Numbered from the stretch's first letter, positions 7,439 through 17,555 are shown. The stretch: DNA of 64,000 nucleotides from Flavonifractor sp. An10 (GCF_002161215.1 NZ_NFMB01000012.1:54352-118351); one strand, 5' to 3'. Made by a program: numbers and translations. Notes: generated by a model not told the origin, from the sequence alone.

Positions 7439-10039
7439 TCACAGCATCTGCTTGAGCTCATACACCAAATTCATGGCCTCGATGGGGGTGAGGACGTTCA
7501 CGTCCACCTGCCGCAGGCGGTCGGCCACCTGGGCGGCCCCCATGTCCAGCAGGGACACCTGCCCCTCCTCCGCCGCTCTGGCGGGGGCCGCGGGGGCTGG
7601 CGCGGGGGCGCCCCCCGCCTCCAGCTCGGAGAGGATCTTCCGGGCCCGTTTCAGCACCGGCTCGGGCACGCCGGCCAGCTGGGCCACCTCGATGCCGTAG
7701 CTCTGGTCGGCCCCGCCCCGGACGATCTTGCGCAGGAAGAGCACCGTGTCCCCCTTCTTCTTGGCGGCGATGTTGTAGTTCTTCACCCCGGGGATGAGCC
7801 CCTCCAGGGCGGTGAGCTCGTGGTAGTGGGTGGCGAACAGGGTCTTGGCCCCCAGCTTCTTCCGGTCGGCGCAGTACTCCAGCACCGAGCGGGCGATGGC
7901 CATGCCGTCGTAGGTGGAGGTGCCCCGGCCGATCTCGTCCAGGATCAGCAGGCTGTGGGCGGTGGCGTTTTTCAGCAGCTCGGCCACCTCGGTCATCTCC
8001 ACCATGAAGGTGGACTGCCCGGCGGACAGGTCGTCGCTGGCGCCGATGCGGGTGAACACCCGATCCACCACCCCGATGCGGGCGGCTTTGGCGGGCACGA
8101 AGGAGCCCATCTGGGCCATGAGGACGATGAGGGCCACCTGCCGCATGTAGGTGGACTTGCCCGCCATGTTGGGGCCGGTGATGATGGCCACCGTGTCGTC
8201 CTCCAGATCCATGTGGGCGTCGTTGGGCACAAAGGGGGCGCCAGTGAGCATCTTCTCCACCACCGGGTGCCAGCCCTCGGTGATGTCGATGCGGTCGGAC
8301 AGATCCACCTCCGGCCGGCAGTAGCGCCGCTCGGCCGCCACGGCAGCGAAGGAGCACAGCACGTCCACCTGGGCCACGGCGGCGGCGGAGCGCTGGATGC
8401 GCCCCACCTGGGCGGCAGCCGACTCCCGCAGCTCGCAGAAGAGCTGGAACTCCAGGGCGGTGAGGCGATCCTGGGAGGTGAGGATCTCGTGCTCCAGATC
8501 CTTCAATTCCTGGGTGATAAACCGCTCGCAGTTCACCAGGGTCTGCTTGCGGATGTAGTCCGCCGGCACCTGGTCGTAGTAGGACTTGGACACCTCGATG
8601 TAGTAGCCGAACACCTTGTTGAAGCCCACCTTCAGGCTCTTGATGCCGGTCTTCTCCTTCTCCCGGGCCTCGATGGCCAGCACCATGTCCTTCCCCCGAG
8701 TCTGGATGTCCCGGAGGCGGTCGACCTCGGCGTCGTAGCCCAGGCGGATGAAGCCCCCCTCCCGCACGGAGAAGGGCGGCTCGTCCACGATGGCCCGGCC
8801 GATCAGGTTCCGCAGCTCCTCCAGATCGTCCAGCTCCCCGGACAGGCTCTTCAGCAGGGCGGAGGGATAGGGGGCCAGCCGCTCCCGCAGCTGGGGCAGC
8901 TTCCCCAGCCCGGCACACAGGGACACCAGATCCCGCCCCCCGGCAGTGCCGTAGACGATGCGGCCGATGAGCCGCTCCAGATCGGTAATCTCCCGCAGGG
9001 TGTGGATGAGCTCCTCCCGGCCGATGGCGTCGTTGACCAGATCCTCCACCGCCCCCAGCCGGCGGGAGATTGCCGCCGGGGAGAGCAGGGGCCGCTCCAT
9101 CCAGGCGCGGATAAGCCGGTGGCCCATGGCGGTGCGGGTCTTGTCCAGCACCCACAGCAGGCTCCCCTTCTTCTCCTTGGTGCGCAGGGTCTCGGTGAGC
9201 TCCAGGTTGCGCCGGGCGGTGAGATCCAGCTCCATGAACTGCCCGGAGGTGTACCAGCTCAGGGCGGCGATGTGGGACAGGTCGGTCTTCTGGGTCTCAT
9301 AGAGATAGGCCAGCAGGCCCCCCACCGCCTGGACGGCGGCGTCGCAGGGCAGGGTCTCTGTCTGGCCGGGGAACTGCTTTTCCGCCGCCGTTTTCGCCGC
9401 GTCCAGCCGGAAGCGGCCCTCTCCCCCGTTTTCCACACGGCAGTTCAGCTTCTGGGTGAGAAACTCCACCAGGCCGGCGTCGCTGTACGCCCCGTCGGAC
9501 AGCATGGCCTCCCGGGGGGCGTAGCGGCCCAGCTCGTTATACAGGTGCTCGTCGGTGTCGGGGCCGTCAAAGGCGGTGACGGCGCACTCGCCGGTGGAGA
9601 TGTCGCAGAAGCACACGCCGGTGCCGGCGGAGTCCCGGTAGACGGCGCAGATGTAGTTGTTGCGCCCCTCCTCCAGCATGGAGGCGGTCATCACCGTGCC
9701 GGGGGTGACGATGCGGATGATGTCCCGATCCACCAGGCCCTTGGCGGTGGCCGGATCCTCCATCTGCTCGCAGATAGCCACCTTGTACCCCTTGGCGATC
9801 AGCCGGGCGATGTAGGCGTCGGCCGAGTGGTAGGGCACCCCGCACATGGGGGTGCGCTGATCCTCCGGCTTGCCCCTGTCCCGGCTGGTCAGGGTCAGCT
9901 CCAGCTCCCTGGACGCCAGCTTGGCGTCCTCGTTGAACATCTCGTAAAAATCACCCAGCCGGAAAAACAGAATGCAGTCCGGGTGCAGCTCCTTTATGCG
10001 GAGATATTGCTGCATCATGGGGGTGTTCACTGGCGGCAT
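7439..10039 (-). CDS. mutS: DNA mismatch repair protein MutS
   Basis: 866 aa, standard length for MutS1. The N-terminal mismatch-reading Phe-x-Glu is in RLGDFYEMF. The connector, lever and clamp domains follow, then the ATPase with Walker A GPNMAGKSTYMRQ, Walker B LILDEIGRGTSTYDG and the signature region DDLSAGQSTFMVEM. A short Ala/Pro-rich insertion precedes the C-terminal helix-turn-helix dimer segment. It recognises mismatches and recruits MutL encoded just downstream. The ATG at 10039 has GGAGAG upstream. Confidence 0.98.
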   Translation of the reverse strand: MPPVNTPMMQQYLRIKELHPDCILFFRLGDFYEMFNEDAKLASRELELTLTSRDRGKPEDQRTPMCGVPYHSADAYIARLIAKGYKVAICEQMEDPATAKGLVDRDIIRIVTPGTVMTASMLEEGRNNYICAVYRDSAGTGVCFCDISTGECAVTAFDGPDTDEHLYNELGRYAPREAMLSDGAYSDAGLVEFLTQKLNCRVENGGEGRFRLDAAKTAAEKQFPGQTETLPCDAAVQAVGGLLAYLYETQKTDLSHIAALSWYTSGQFMELDLTARRNLELTETLRTKEKKGSLLWVLDKTRTAMGHRLIRAWMERPLLSPAAISRRLGAVEDLVNDAIGREELIHTLREITDLERLIGRIVYGTAGGRDLVSLCAGLGKLPQLRERLAPYPSALLKSLSGELDDLEELRNLIGRAIVDEPPFSVREGGFIRLGYDAEVDRLRDIQTRGKDMVLAIEAREKEKTGIKSLKVGFNKVFGYYIEVSKSYYDQVPADYIRKQTLVNCERFITQELKDLEHEILTSQDRLTALEFQLFCELRESAAAQVGRIQRSAAAVAQVDVLCSFAAVAAERRYCRPEVDLSDRIDITEGWHPVVEKMLTGAPFVPNDAHMDLEDDTVAIITGPNMAGKSTYMRQVALIVLMAQMGSFVPAKAARIGVVDRVFTRIGASDDLSAGQSTFMVEMTEVAELLKNATAHSLLILDEIGRGTSTYDGMAIARSVLEYCADRKKLGAKTLFATHYHELTALEGLIPGVKNYNIAAKKKGDTVLFLRKIVRGGADQSYGIEVAQLAGVPEPVLKRARKILSELEAGGAPAPAPAAPARAAEEGQVSLLDMGAAQVADRLRQVDVNVLTPIEAMNLVYELKQML

Positions 10040-10071
10040 GGCTTCTCTCCTGTTCTGTCTCTATTGTGGTG

Positions 10072-10938
10072 AGGGTTCCTGATGGTGCGGGTATGTCAAC
10101 TGCCAGACTCGTAGGGGCGGATATCATCCGCCCGTTTTCCCCGGAACCGCCGATCCGTGGGGCGCGACGACTCGGCGCGCCGTACGTCTGGCGGGATACA
10201 AAAATTGTCCCGAATCAATCCGTAGGGCCGCCATACATGGCGGCCGTCTGTAGGGCGCGGCATCCCTGACGCGCCGCTCGATTACCGGGGGCTCCCCCGG
10301 GGAACGCGCCTACGCGGCGGGCGCCCCCATTTCTTCCCGAAGAAATGGGGGGAAAGAAGGGCCGGGGGGCTTCGCCCACCCTGGCCCCCCAATACGGGGG
10401 CTCATGGCGGCGGTGGGCTGTACGGACAGGGCAAAAACCAACCACGCATTGCCGCAAGTTTTCCCGGCAGTTTTGTCATAGGCGCTGCCGCGCCTTGGGT
10501 GGCACGCATCGGGATTACCTTGCAGGCCCTGACAACGGTTGCGTTGTACCGGCCTGGCCCGCCGGGCCGCCGTCGGTGCCTTGCCCCCGAAAAACCGGGG
10601 CGCTTGCGGTGGCGTTCGAGCGGCGGAGGCGTTACGAAGTAAGCCTTCGCCGCCGGTAAGCTACCTGTAGAACAGCTCCGGGGGGTACATCCAATAGGGG
10701 GGAGCCGCAGCTCCCCCCTGATTGGTCGTTTCAAGGGGTGGGTGCAGGGAGGGGGAAATCGAAATCCCCCTCCCTGCCCTTTCTTTCCCCCCACTTTCTT
10801 TGGAAAGAAAGTGGGGCCGCCGGAGGCCGGGCCTCCTTTGGCCGGGCGACCACAGGTCGCCCCTACGGACGGCGCGCCGGGGTCGTCGCGCCCCACGGAT
10901 TGGTGGTTCCGGGGAAAGCGGGCGGATGATATCCGCCC
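10072..10938. repeat. Repeat island: REP palindromes plus composite module
   Basis: No gene is supported in this 0.87-kb gap. It contains REP palindromes at about 10109 (GGCGGATATCATCCGCC), 10155 (GGCGCGACGACTCGGCGCGCC type), 10221 (GGCCGCCATACATGGCGGCC type), 10250, 10851, 10875 and 10919. It also holds one plus-oriented copy of the long composite module (10318-10620: a CCCCATTTCTT hairpin, GGCGGCGGTGGGCTGTAC, GCACGCATCGGGATTACC and TGGCCCGCCGGGCC). An extension at 10620-10820 (AAGCCTTCGCCGCC, AACGACCAATCAGGGG) recurs inverted at 40745-40915. Confidence 0.8.
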
Positions 10939-11148
10939 CTACGGGCTGTCTGTCCGGCCCACCAGGTAGTCGATGGACACGCCGAAGTAGTCGGCCATGC
11001 GGATGAGGGTGGAGACAGTGGCCTCCCGCTCGCCGTTTTCATAACGGTGATAGGTTCGGAGGTTAATGCCCACGGCGTCTGCGGCCACGGACTGGGAAAC
11101 ATGCTTTCCCTCCCGCAAGATTAAAAGACGTTCCGCAAAAGTTGCCAT
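10939..11148 (-). CDS. Small XRE-family helix-turn-helix repressor
   Basis: 69 aa from the ATG at 11148, which has AAGGAG at 7-8 bases; a longer upstream start would run through the operator. The protein is a stand-alone HTH_3 domain (FAERLLILREGKHVSQSVAADAVGINLRTYHRYENGER) with a C-terminal FGVSIDYLVGRTD, typical of Cro/C1-like regulators. It diverges from a small gene at 11234 across a 16-bp perfect palindrome, suggesting autoregulation and control of that gene. Confidence 0.88.
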   Translation of the reverse strand: MATFAERLLILREGKHVSQSVAADAVGINLRTYHRYENGEREATVSTLIRMADYFGVSIDYLVGRTDSP

Positions 11149-11163
11149 AAAAACTCCTTGACA

Positions 11164-11214
11164 TTGACCGAACGGGCAATATATAATAAAAGCATAAATT
11201 GACCGTACGGTCAA
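11164..11214. promoter_or_regulatory. Twin operator palindromes between XRE regulator and divergent gene
   Basis: TTGACCGTACGGTCAA (11199-11214) is a perfect 16-bp palindrome, and TTGACCGAACGGGCAA (11164-11179) is a near copy 35 bp away, centre to centre. A TATAAT-like element (11183-11188) lies between them. The arrangement fits an XRE dimer binding two sites that overlap divergent promoters. Confidence 0.7.
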
Positions 11215-11233
11215 ATTTTTGGAGGGTTATACG

Positions 11234-11506
11234 ATGCAGGATATCGTAGACTATCTCTTTGAATACGTCCAGGAGCACCGGCTGGCGTTCTACCTGAACG
11301 CCGACCCGGAGTATCAGAACGCGGGGCGGATGGCGGAGCGGGCGGCGGACTGGCTGGCGGCCAATCTTGGCCCGGAGGCCAGGGGCCAGCTGGAACGCCT
11401 GACGGACTGCAGTCTGGAGCAGGGAGATCTGACCGAGCGGACGCTGTTCCGCTGCGGCCTGTCTCTGGGGCTGGAGCTGGGGGCGTTAAGCCGGCTCCCC
11501 GGATAG
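11234..11506 (+). CDS. Hypothetical small acidic protein, divergent from XRE regulator
   Basis: 90 aa from the ATG at 11234 (GGAGG at 11221). It is alpha-helical and acidic, with no signal peptide or membrane segment. Recognisable words are QDIVDYLFEYVQEHR and FRCGLSLGLELGAL; I know no confident function, though small Clostridial proteins of similar C-terminal shape are common. Its 3' end overlaps the 3' end of convergent miaB by 21 bp. The shared operator region suggests control by the XRE protein. Confidence 0.65.
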   Translation: MQDIVDYLFEYVQEHRLAFYLNADPEYQNAGRMAERAADWLAANLGPEARGQLERLTDCSLEQGDLTERTLFRCGLSLGLELGALSRLPG

Positions 11507-12889
11507 AGACCACTTGTTGGCCCCGGTGATCTTCACGTCCACGAACTGCCCAATGAGGCGGTCGTCCCCGGTGAGGCGCACCAGCCGGTTGCCGGGGGTG
11601 CGGGCGGTCAGGCCCTTGTCGTCCTTCCCGTCCACCAGGCAGCGGACGGTCTTGCCGATGTAGGCCCTGTGCTTCTCCTCGGAGATCTGATCCTGCCGCT
11701 CCACCAGCCGCTGGAAGTGGGCGGCCTTCTCCGCCTTGGGGATGGGGTCGTCCATCTTGGCGGCGGGGGTGCCCTCCCGGGGGGAGAAGATGAAGGTGAA
11801 CAGGGCGTCGAAGCGCACCTGGTCGATGAGGGTCATGGTCTGCTCGAAGTCCTCCGCCGTCTCGCCGGGGAAGCCCACGATCACGTCGGAGGTGATCACC
11901 ACGTCGGGGATGGCCGCCCGCAGGCGGCGTACCTTGTCCAGGTAGCCCGCCCGGTCGTACACCCGGTTCATGGCCTTCAAAACCCGGTCACTGCCCGCCT
12001 GGAAGGGCAGGTGGAAGCAGGGGGCGATCTTGGGGGAGGAGGCCATGGTGTCGAACAGCTTCTGGGAGGCGTCCTTGGGGTGGCTGGTCATGAAGCGGAG
12101 CAGGAAGTCCCCCTCGATCTCAGAGGCGGCCTTCAGCAGATCCGCGAAGTCCATGGGCTCCTCCAGATCCTTGCCGTAGGAGTTGACGTTCTGGCCCAGG
12201 AGGGTGATGTCCCTGTACCCCTCGGCCACCAGGCCGCGGATCTCGTCCAGCACCACACCGGGCTCCCGGCTGCGCTCCCGCCCCCGGACGTAGGGCACGA
12301 TGCAGTAGGTGCAGAAGTTGTTGCAGCCGTACATGATGGACACCCAGGCCTTCACCCCCTCCTGGCGCACCAGGGGGATGCCCTCGGCGATGGAGCCGGG
12401 CTCGTCGGCGATGTCGAAGATGCGCCCACGGCGGGTCACCAGGCGGTAGAGCAGCTCCGGGAACCGCCACAGGGCGTGGGGGCCGAAGACCAGATCCACC
12501 TGGCGGTAGCTCTCCTTGATCTTTTGGGCCATGTGGGGCTCCTGGGCCATGCAGCCGCAGACGCAGATGAGCTGCCCCGGCTTGGCCCGCTTGGTGTGCA
12601 CCAGGGCGCCCACGTTGCCCAGCACCCGCATCTCCGCGTGCTCCCGGATGGCGCAGGTGTTGATGACGATCACGTCGGCCTCGGCCTCGCTGTCGGTGAA
12701 GTGGTAGCCCATCTCGCTGAGATAGCCCCGCAGCCGCTCCGAGTCGGCCTCGTTCTGCTGGCAGCCGTAGGTGTCCACGAAGGCCAGGGGGGGCGCGGGC
12801 CGGGCGGCGTTGCGCTCCAGAATTTTATGGCAGAAGTCCCGCTGGCGGGCGATCTCCTCGGGGGAAATCTTGGTGGTGGTTCGGTTCAA
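11486..12889 (-). CDS. miaB: tRNA-2-methylthio-N6-dimethylallyladenosine synthase MiaB
   Basis: 467 aa. The N-terminal UPF0004 domain supplies one Fe-S cluster (TYGCQQNEAD, NTCAIREHAE, CVCGCMAQE). The radical-SAM domain has CNNFCTYCIVPYVRGRERSR. A C-terminal TRAM domain (about 395-465) binds tRNA. The enzyme adds the methylthio group to i6A37 in tRNAs reading UNN codons. The motif set is MiaB rather than MtaB or RimO. An N-terminal extension of about 40 residues before the first cluster is typical of Clostridial members. Confidence 0.96.
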   Translation of the reverse strand: MNRTTTKISPEEIARQRDFCHKILERNAARPAPPLAFVDTYGCQQNEADSERLRGYLSEMGYHFTDSEAEADVIVINTCAIREHAEMRVLGNVGALVHTKRAKPGQLICVCGCMAQEPHMAQKIKESYRQVDLVFGPHALWRFPELLYRLVTRRGRIFDIADEPGSIAEGIPLVRQEGVKAWVSIMYGCNNFCTYCIVPYVRGRERSREPGVVLDEIRGLVAEGYRDITLLGQNVNSYGKDLEEPMDFADLLKAASEIEGDFLLRFMTSHPKDASQKLFDTMASSPKIAPCFHLPFQAGSDRVLKAMNRVYDRAGYLDKVRRLRAAIPDVVITSDVIVGFPGETAEDFEQTMTLIDQVRFDALFTFIFSPREGTPAAKMDDPIPKAEKAAHFQRLVERQDQISEEKHRAYIGKTVRCLVDGKDDKGLTARTPGNRLVRLTGDDRLIGQFVDVKITGANKWSLSGEPA

Positions 12890-12993
12890 ATCGTCTCCTC
12901 CAGTTTTGCAGGTTCAATCATTAAATTTTACCACTTTTCTTGTCGGAAAACAAGCGCCAACCCCCGCCAGGAGCGGGCGATTTTTCCTCTATC

Positions 12994-13024
12994 AAAAACA
13001 GCCGCGCGGTTGCCCGCGCGGCTG
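12994..13024 (-). terminator. Terminator after lepA
   Basis: The hairpin CAGCCGCGCGG-TTGC-CCGCGCGGCTG is followed on the minus strand by TTTTTGAT. It sits nine bases beyond the lepA stop and separates lepA from miaB. Confidence 0.85.
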
Positions 13025-13032
13025 CCCTCTTT

Positions 13033-14841
13033 TTATTCCTCGTCCAGTTTGAGGACGGCCATGAAGGCTTCGGTGGGAATCTGCACCGTCCCCAGAGAGC
13101 GCATCTTCTTTTTGCCCTCTTTCTGCTTCTCCAGCAGCTTCTTCTTTCGGGTGATGTCGCCGCCGTAGCACTTGGCCAGCACGTCCTTGCGCATGGCCTT
13201 GACGGTCTCCCGGGCGATGATCTTGCCGCCGATGGCGGCCTGGACGGGCACCTCAAACAGCTGGCGGGGGATGTTCTCCTTCAGCTTCTCGCACAGCCTT
13301 CTGGCCCGGGGGTAGGCCTTGTCCTTGTGGGCGATGAAGGACAGGGCGTCCACCTGGTCGCCGTTGAGGAGGAGATCCACCTTCACCAGCTCGGAGGGCT
13401 CATACTTGTCCAGCTCGTAGTCCAGGGAGGCGTAGCCCTTGGTGCGGGCCTTGAGGGTGTCGAAGAAGTCGTAGATGATCTCCCCCAGGGGCATGGAGTA
13501 GTGCAGCTCCACCAGGTTGGTGTCCAGGTACTGCATGTCCTTGTACTCCCCCCGGCGCTCCTGGCACATGGGCATAATGTTGCCCACGTAGTCCGGCGGG
13601 GTGACGATGGACACCTTGGCGTAGGGCTCCTCCGCCATCTGGATCTCCGCCGGGTCGGGGTAGTTGTGGGGATTGTCCACCAGCACCACCGACCCGTCGG
13701 TCTTGGTGATGCGGTAGATCACCGAGGGCAGGGTGGTGATCAGATCCAGATCGAACTCCCGCTCCAGCCGCTCCTGGATGATCTCCATGTGGAGCATGCC
13801 CAGAAAGCCGCAGCGGAAGCCGAAGCCCAGGGCGGCGGAGGACTCGGGCTCAAAGGACAGGGAGGCGTCGTTGAGCTGGAGCTTCTCCAGCGCGTCCCGC
13901 AGATCGGGGTACTTGGAGCCGTCCTCGGTGTAGATGCCGCAGTACACCATGGCCCGGGCGGGGCGGTAGCCGGGCAGGGCCTCCGCCGCCGGGCGGTCGG
14001 CCCCGGTGACGGTGTCGCCCACCTGGGTGTCCTTCACGTTCTTGATGGAGGCGGTGAAGTAGCCCACCTCCCCGGCGATCAGCTCCTGGCAGGGCTCCAT
14101 GCCCAGGGGGAGCAGGTGGCCGCACTCCAGCACCTGGTAAGAGGCGCCGGAGGCCATCATTTTCACCGTCATGCCGGTCTTGATCGTCCCCTCCATCACC
14201 CGGAAGTAGACGATCACCCCCCGGTAGGCGTCGTACTGGCTGTCGAAGATCAGGGCCTTCAGCGGCGCGGCCGGATCCCCCTTGGGGGCGGGCACGTTGG
14301 CCACAATGTCCTCCAGCACCGCGTCGATGTTCAGCCCCACCTTGGCGGAGATCTCGGGGGCGTCCTGGGCCGGAATGCCGATGATGTTCTCAATCTCGTC
14401 CTTCACCCGCTGGGGGTCGGCGGCGGGCAGGTCGATCTTGTTCACCACCGGCAGGATCTCCAGATCGTGCTCCATGGCCAGATAGGTGTTGGCCAGGGTC
14501 TGGGCCTCGATGCCCTGGGCCGCGTCCACCACCAGTACGGCGCCCTCGCAGGCCGCCAGGGAGCGGGATACCTCGTAGTTGAAGTCCACGTGGCCCGGCG
14601 TGTCGATCAGGTTGAGCTCATAGGTGGAGCCGTCGGCGGCGGGGTAGTTCAGCTTCACCGCCCGGGCCTTGATGGTGATGCCCCGCTCCTTCTCCAAGTC
14701 CATGTTGTCCAGCAGCTGGGACTCCATCTCCCGCTGGGATACGGCGTTGCACTTCTCAATCAGCCGGTCGGAAAGCGTGGACTTTCCGTGGTCAATGTGG
14801 GCGATAATGCTGAAATTGCGGATCTTGCTCTGGTCGGTCAA
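13033..14841 (-). CDS. lepA: Elongation factor 4 (LepA)
   Basis: 602 aa, the usual length. GTPase motifs: [14 protein letters not shown] (G1), the RGITIK switch, DTPGHVDF (G3) and NKIDLPAAD (G4). EF-G-like domains II, III and V follow, then the LepA-specific C-terminal domain ([20 protein letters not shown]). It acts on stalled or mistranslocated ribosomes. The start is read as TTG at 14841 with GAGGTG eight bases upstream; the translated start [20 protein letters not shown] matches the family. Confidence 0.97.
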   Translation of the reverse strand: MTDQSKIRNFSIIAHIDHGKSTLSDRLIEKCNAVSQREMESQLLDNMDLEKERGITIKARAVKLNYPAADGSTYELNLIDTPGHVDFNYEVSRSLAACEGAVLVVDAAQGIEAQTLANTYLAMEHDLEILPVVNKIDLPAADPQRVKDEIENIIGIPAQDAPEISAKVGLNIDAVLEDIVANVPAPKGDPAAPLKALIFDSQYDAYRGVIVYFRVMEGTIKTGMTVKMMASGASYQVLECGHLLPLGMEPCQELIAGEVGYFTASIKNVKDTQVGDTVTGADRPAAEALPGYRPARAMVYCGIYTEDGSKYPDLRDALEKLQLNDASLSFEPESSAALGFGFRCGFLGMLHMEIIQERLEREFDLDLITTLPSVIYRITKTDGSVVLVDNPHNYPDPAEIQMAEEPYAKVSIVTPPDYVGNIMPMCQERRGEYKDMQYLDTNLVELHYSMPLGEIIYDFFDTLKARTKGYASLDYELDKYEPSELVKVDLLLNGDQVDALSFIAHKDKAYPRARRLCEKLKENIPRQLFEVPVQAAIGGKIIARETVKAMRKDVLAKCYGGDITRKKKLLEKQKEGKKKMRSLGTVQIPTEAFMAVLKLDEE

Positions 14842-14869
14842 AAAAATACACCTCCGAAAGATGGGGAAT

Positions 14870-15627
14870 GGTCAAGTAATATTGGGGTGTACCCCCAGGA
14901 GATCCCCGGCGGACAGGCGGCGGGGGCAAGCCCCCGCCCTACAGAACAGGGGAATGATAGGGGCCCCGGCAGGCGCACCGGCTCTCCGAGCCCTACGCAT
15001 ACCCGCGGCGACCGCCTTGGTATTTCAGGGGCATGGCACCGATGGCGGCCCGGCGGGCGCAGCCGGTACAGCGCAGCCGCTCTCAGGGCCTGCGGGGTAA
15101 CCGCGATGCGTGCCGCCCGAGGCGCGGCGTCGTCGGCCCAAGCTACGGATCGTTCGCTTTCGGGCAGGCCCGAAAGCTCATTCCCTCCGCTGGGCCTCCT
15201 CTCCCCACCGAACCCGCTGCGCAGCCGTTGGCGGCTTTGCCGCCTTACGGATGCGGCGTGCCCCTTGCGGGTACTTCGCTGGGCTTCGGCGGGGCCCCAG
15301 TTACCGCAAGCGCCAGCCAATGGGGCAGGCGGCAATGCGCGGTCGGTTTACGCCCTGTCCGTACAGCCCACCGCCGCCGTGAGCCCCGGGTCCAGGGCCC
15401 GCAGGTCCTGGTGGTTTTCCCACCGCTTTTGACAGCAAAAGCGGTGCCCCGGCCGGGCAGGCCCGCGCCCGCGCAGGCGCGTCCCCCGGGGGATATCCCG
15501 ATGGACATCGGGCGACCACAGGTCGCCCCTACAGGCGGTCAAAGTCTTACCCTGGCAAATCGCGGCAGATTACGGGCCTGGCGGTTGTCATACCGCCCCG
15601 CGGGCGGCGCGTCAGGGATGCCGCGCC
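14870..15627. repeat. Repeat island upstream of lepA
   Basis: No supported gene in about 0.76 kb. It includes a GGCGGGGGCAAGCCCCCGCC palindrome (14917-14942), a minus-oriented composite module (15025-15120 and 15305-15430) interrupted by the second module (AAGCTCATTCCCTCCGCTGG, 15130-15300), a GGCGACCACAGGTCGCC palindrome (15507-15527) and the GGCGCGTCAGGGATGCCGCG repeat at 15605. Confidence 0.75.
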
Positions 15628-16323
15628 CTACTTCTGGTTCTGGATCTCCATGCGGCGGTTGACCCGCTCGCCGGTGTTGTGGATGATCTGCAGCAGGGAC
15701 TGGTACAGGCCGGGGTAGCTCTCCATGAGGGCGTCGTTGTGCATGGGGGGGAAGCTCCCCTTCTCCTTGGCGTGGGCGGCCAGGGCGTCCACATACTGGG
15801 CCTCGGTGCAGATCATGTCGGCGGTGGGCACGCCGGACATAAACTGCCGGGCGGGGACGGAGAAGAAGTCCTCGTTCTTGGTGCCGTCGGCCCGGTAGAG
15901 GTGGCGGAACATCTTGTAGATGGCGGTGCCCAGGTAGTCGGCGGCGGCGGTGATGGCCTCCTTTTTGCCGGTCTTGCCCAGCAGGTCGAAGAGCACGCCG
16001 ATGGAGTTGACCAGCAGCTTCTTGTTCAGCGTGGCCATAATGGAGCCGTGGAGCACGTTGTCCTTCTCGGTGGAGTAGTCGTACAGCTCCCCGGCGGCGA
16101 TGGTGGTGCCGTCCCGGGAGAGGGTGCGGCCCAGCAGGAAGTCGGCGGACACGTTGTAGTAGTTGCAGGCCTTGATGACAAAGGCCAGGCCCGGCTCGCG
16201 CACGCCGTTCTCATAGTGGGAGAGCAGCGCCTGGCTGATGCCCAGCTCCTTGGCGGCCGCGCGCTGGGAGATGCCCTTCTCCTGGCGGAGCAGGGAGAGG
16301 CAGCGGGAGAAATCGGAACTCAT
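15628..16323 (-). CDS. XRE-family transcriptional regulator with C-terminal helical domain
   Basis: 231 aa from the ATG at 16323, which has GAGGT six bases upstream. The HTH domain (1-65: LSLLRQEKGISQRAAAKELGISQALLSHYENGVREPG) is followed by FLLGRT and a helical region (about 75-230) rich in aromatic and charged residues that I cannot assign to a named domain. The gene is divergent from pta across 190 bp, so it may act on that intergenic region; this is inference from position only. Confidence 0.85.
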   Translation of the reverse strand: MSSDFSRCLSLLRQEKGISQRAAAKELGISQALLSHYENGVREPGLAFVIKACNYYNVSADFLLGRTLSRDGTTIAAGELYDYSTEKDNVLHGSIMATLNKKLLVNSIGVLFDLLGKTGKKEAITAAADYLGTAIYKMFRHLYRADGTKNEDFFSVPARQFMSGVPTADMICTEAQYVDALAAHAKEKGSFPPMHNDALMESYPGLYQSLLQIIHNTGERVNRRMEIQNQK

Positions 16324-16428
16324 GAACACACCTCATTGCACAGTTGGTATCAAAACAGTAGGTATAGTATAAATTCATAAATACAAAAAGTAAAGTGTAT
16401 TTTTTCACAATCTTCTGCTGTTTTGGCA

Positions 16429-16458
16429 TTGAGAATCCCCGGGGTTCGGGTGTATAAT
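16429..16458 (+). promoter_or_regulatory. Putative sigma-A promoter of pta
   Basis: TTGAGA (16429-16434), an 18-bp spacer and a perfect TATAAT (16453-16458), about 60 bp upstream of the pta start. Confidence 0.6.
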
Positions 16459-16520
16459 ACCAGTACAGCCAAAATCTTTGGCAAATCGCAGCTCACGCGT
16501 AAATATGGAGGATGATACCA

Positions 16521-17504
16521 ATGGCCATTCACATGTTCCAGCAGCTCATCGACACCCTGAAGAAGAGCCCCAAGCGCATCGTCTTTACCGAGGGCACCGA
16601 CGCCCGCATCCTGGAGGCCAGCGCCCGCCTGCTGGCCGGCACCTTCCTGACCCCCATCCTCATCGGCAATGTGGATGCCGTCCACGCCGCCGCGGAGGAG
16701 GCCGGCTTCAACATCCGGGGCGCGGAGATCATCGACCCGGAGACCTACCCCGACATGGACAAGATGGTGGACACCATGGTGGAGCTCCGCAAGGGCAAGA
16801 TGACCGCCGACGAGTGCCGCGCCGCCCTGAAGAAGGGCAACTACTTCGGCACCATGCTGGTGAAGATGGGCGTGGCCGACTGCCTGCTGGGCGGCGCCAC
16901 CTACTCCACCGCCGACACCGTCCGCCCCGCCCTGCAGCTGGTCAAGACCAAGCCGGGCAACAAGATCGTCTCCTCCTGCTTCATCATGGTGCGCGAGGGC
17001 GTGGGCGACAACACCGTGCTGGCCATGGGCGACTGCGCCATCAACATCAAGCCCACCGAGGACGAGCTGGTGGAGATCACCACCGAGGTGGCCCACTGCG
17101 CCCGCATTTTCGGCATCGACCCCAAGGTGGCCATGCTGTCCTACTCCACCAAGGGCTCCGGCAAGGGCGAGGACGTGGACAAGATGCGCCACGCCTATGA
17201 GAAGGTTCTGGCCACCAACCCCGACTTCGACGTGGACGGCGAGCTCCAGTTCGACGCCGCCGTCTCTCCCGCCGTGGGCCAGCTCAAGAGCCCCGGCTCC
17301 CCCGTGGCCGGCTATGCCAACACTTTTATCTTCCCCGACATCAACGCCGGCAACATCGGCTACAAGATCGCCCAGCGCCTGGGCAACTTCGACGCCTACG
17401 GCCCCATCCTGCTGGGCCTCAACGCCCCCATCAACGACCTCTCCCGCGGCTGCAACGCCCAGGAGGTCTACTCCATGGCCATTATCACTGCGGCTCTGGC
17501 CTGA
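16521..17504 (+). CDS. pta: Phosphate acetyltransferase
   Basis: 327 aa from the ATG at 16521, with GGAGG at 16507. It is the short single-domain PTA type. Landmarks are VFTEGTDARILEAS, KMGVADCLLGGATYSTADTVRPAL, the DCAINIKPT segment, MLSYSTKGSG and the C-terminal SRGCNAQEVYSMAIITA. It interconverts acetyl-CoA and acetyl phosphate in acetate fermentation. ackA is not adjacent. It has a strong promoter and its own terminator. Confidence 0.95.
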   Translation: MAIHMFQQLIDTLKKSPKRIVFTEGTDARILEASARLLAGTFLTPILIGNVDAVHAAAEEAGFNIRGAEIIDPETYPDMDKMVDTMVELRKGKMTADECRAALKKGNYFGTMLVKMGVADCLLGGATYSTADTVRPALQLVKTKPGNKIVSSCFIMVREGVGDNTVLAMGDCAINIKPTEDELVEITTEVAHCARIFGIDPKVAMLSYSTKGSGKGEDVDKMRHAYEKVLATNPDFDVDGELQFDAAVSPAVGQLKSPGSPVAGYANTFIFPDINAGNIGYKIAQRLGNFDAYGPILLGLNAPINDLSRGCNAQEVYSMAIITAALA

Positions 17505-17519
17505 GCAAATGTTACATCA

Positions 17520-17555
17520 CCCCGGAGCGGTCTCAGGGCCGCTCCGGGGTTTCTT
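17520..17555 (+). terminator. Terminator after pta
   Basis: CCCCGGAGCGG-tctcaggg-CCGCTCCGGGG stem followed by TTTCTT. Confidence 0.85.

Noticed and set aside
6569..10072. Very long open frame (about 1167 codons) on the plus strand opposite mutS
   Set aside because: It is a GC-bias shadow of mutS, His/Gly/Leu-rich with no domain; mutS on the other strand has all motifs.
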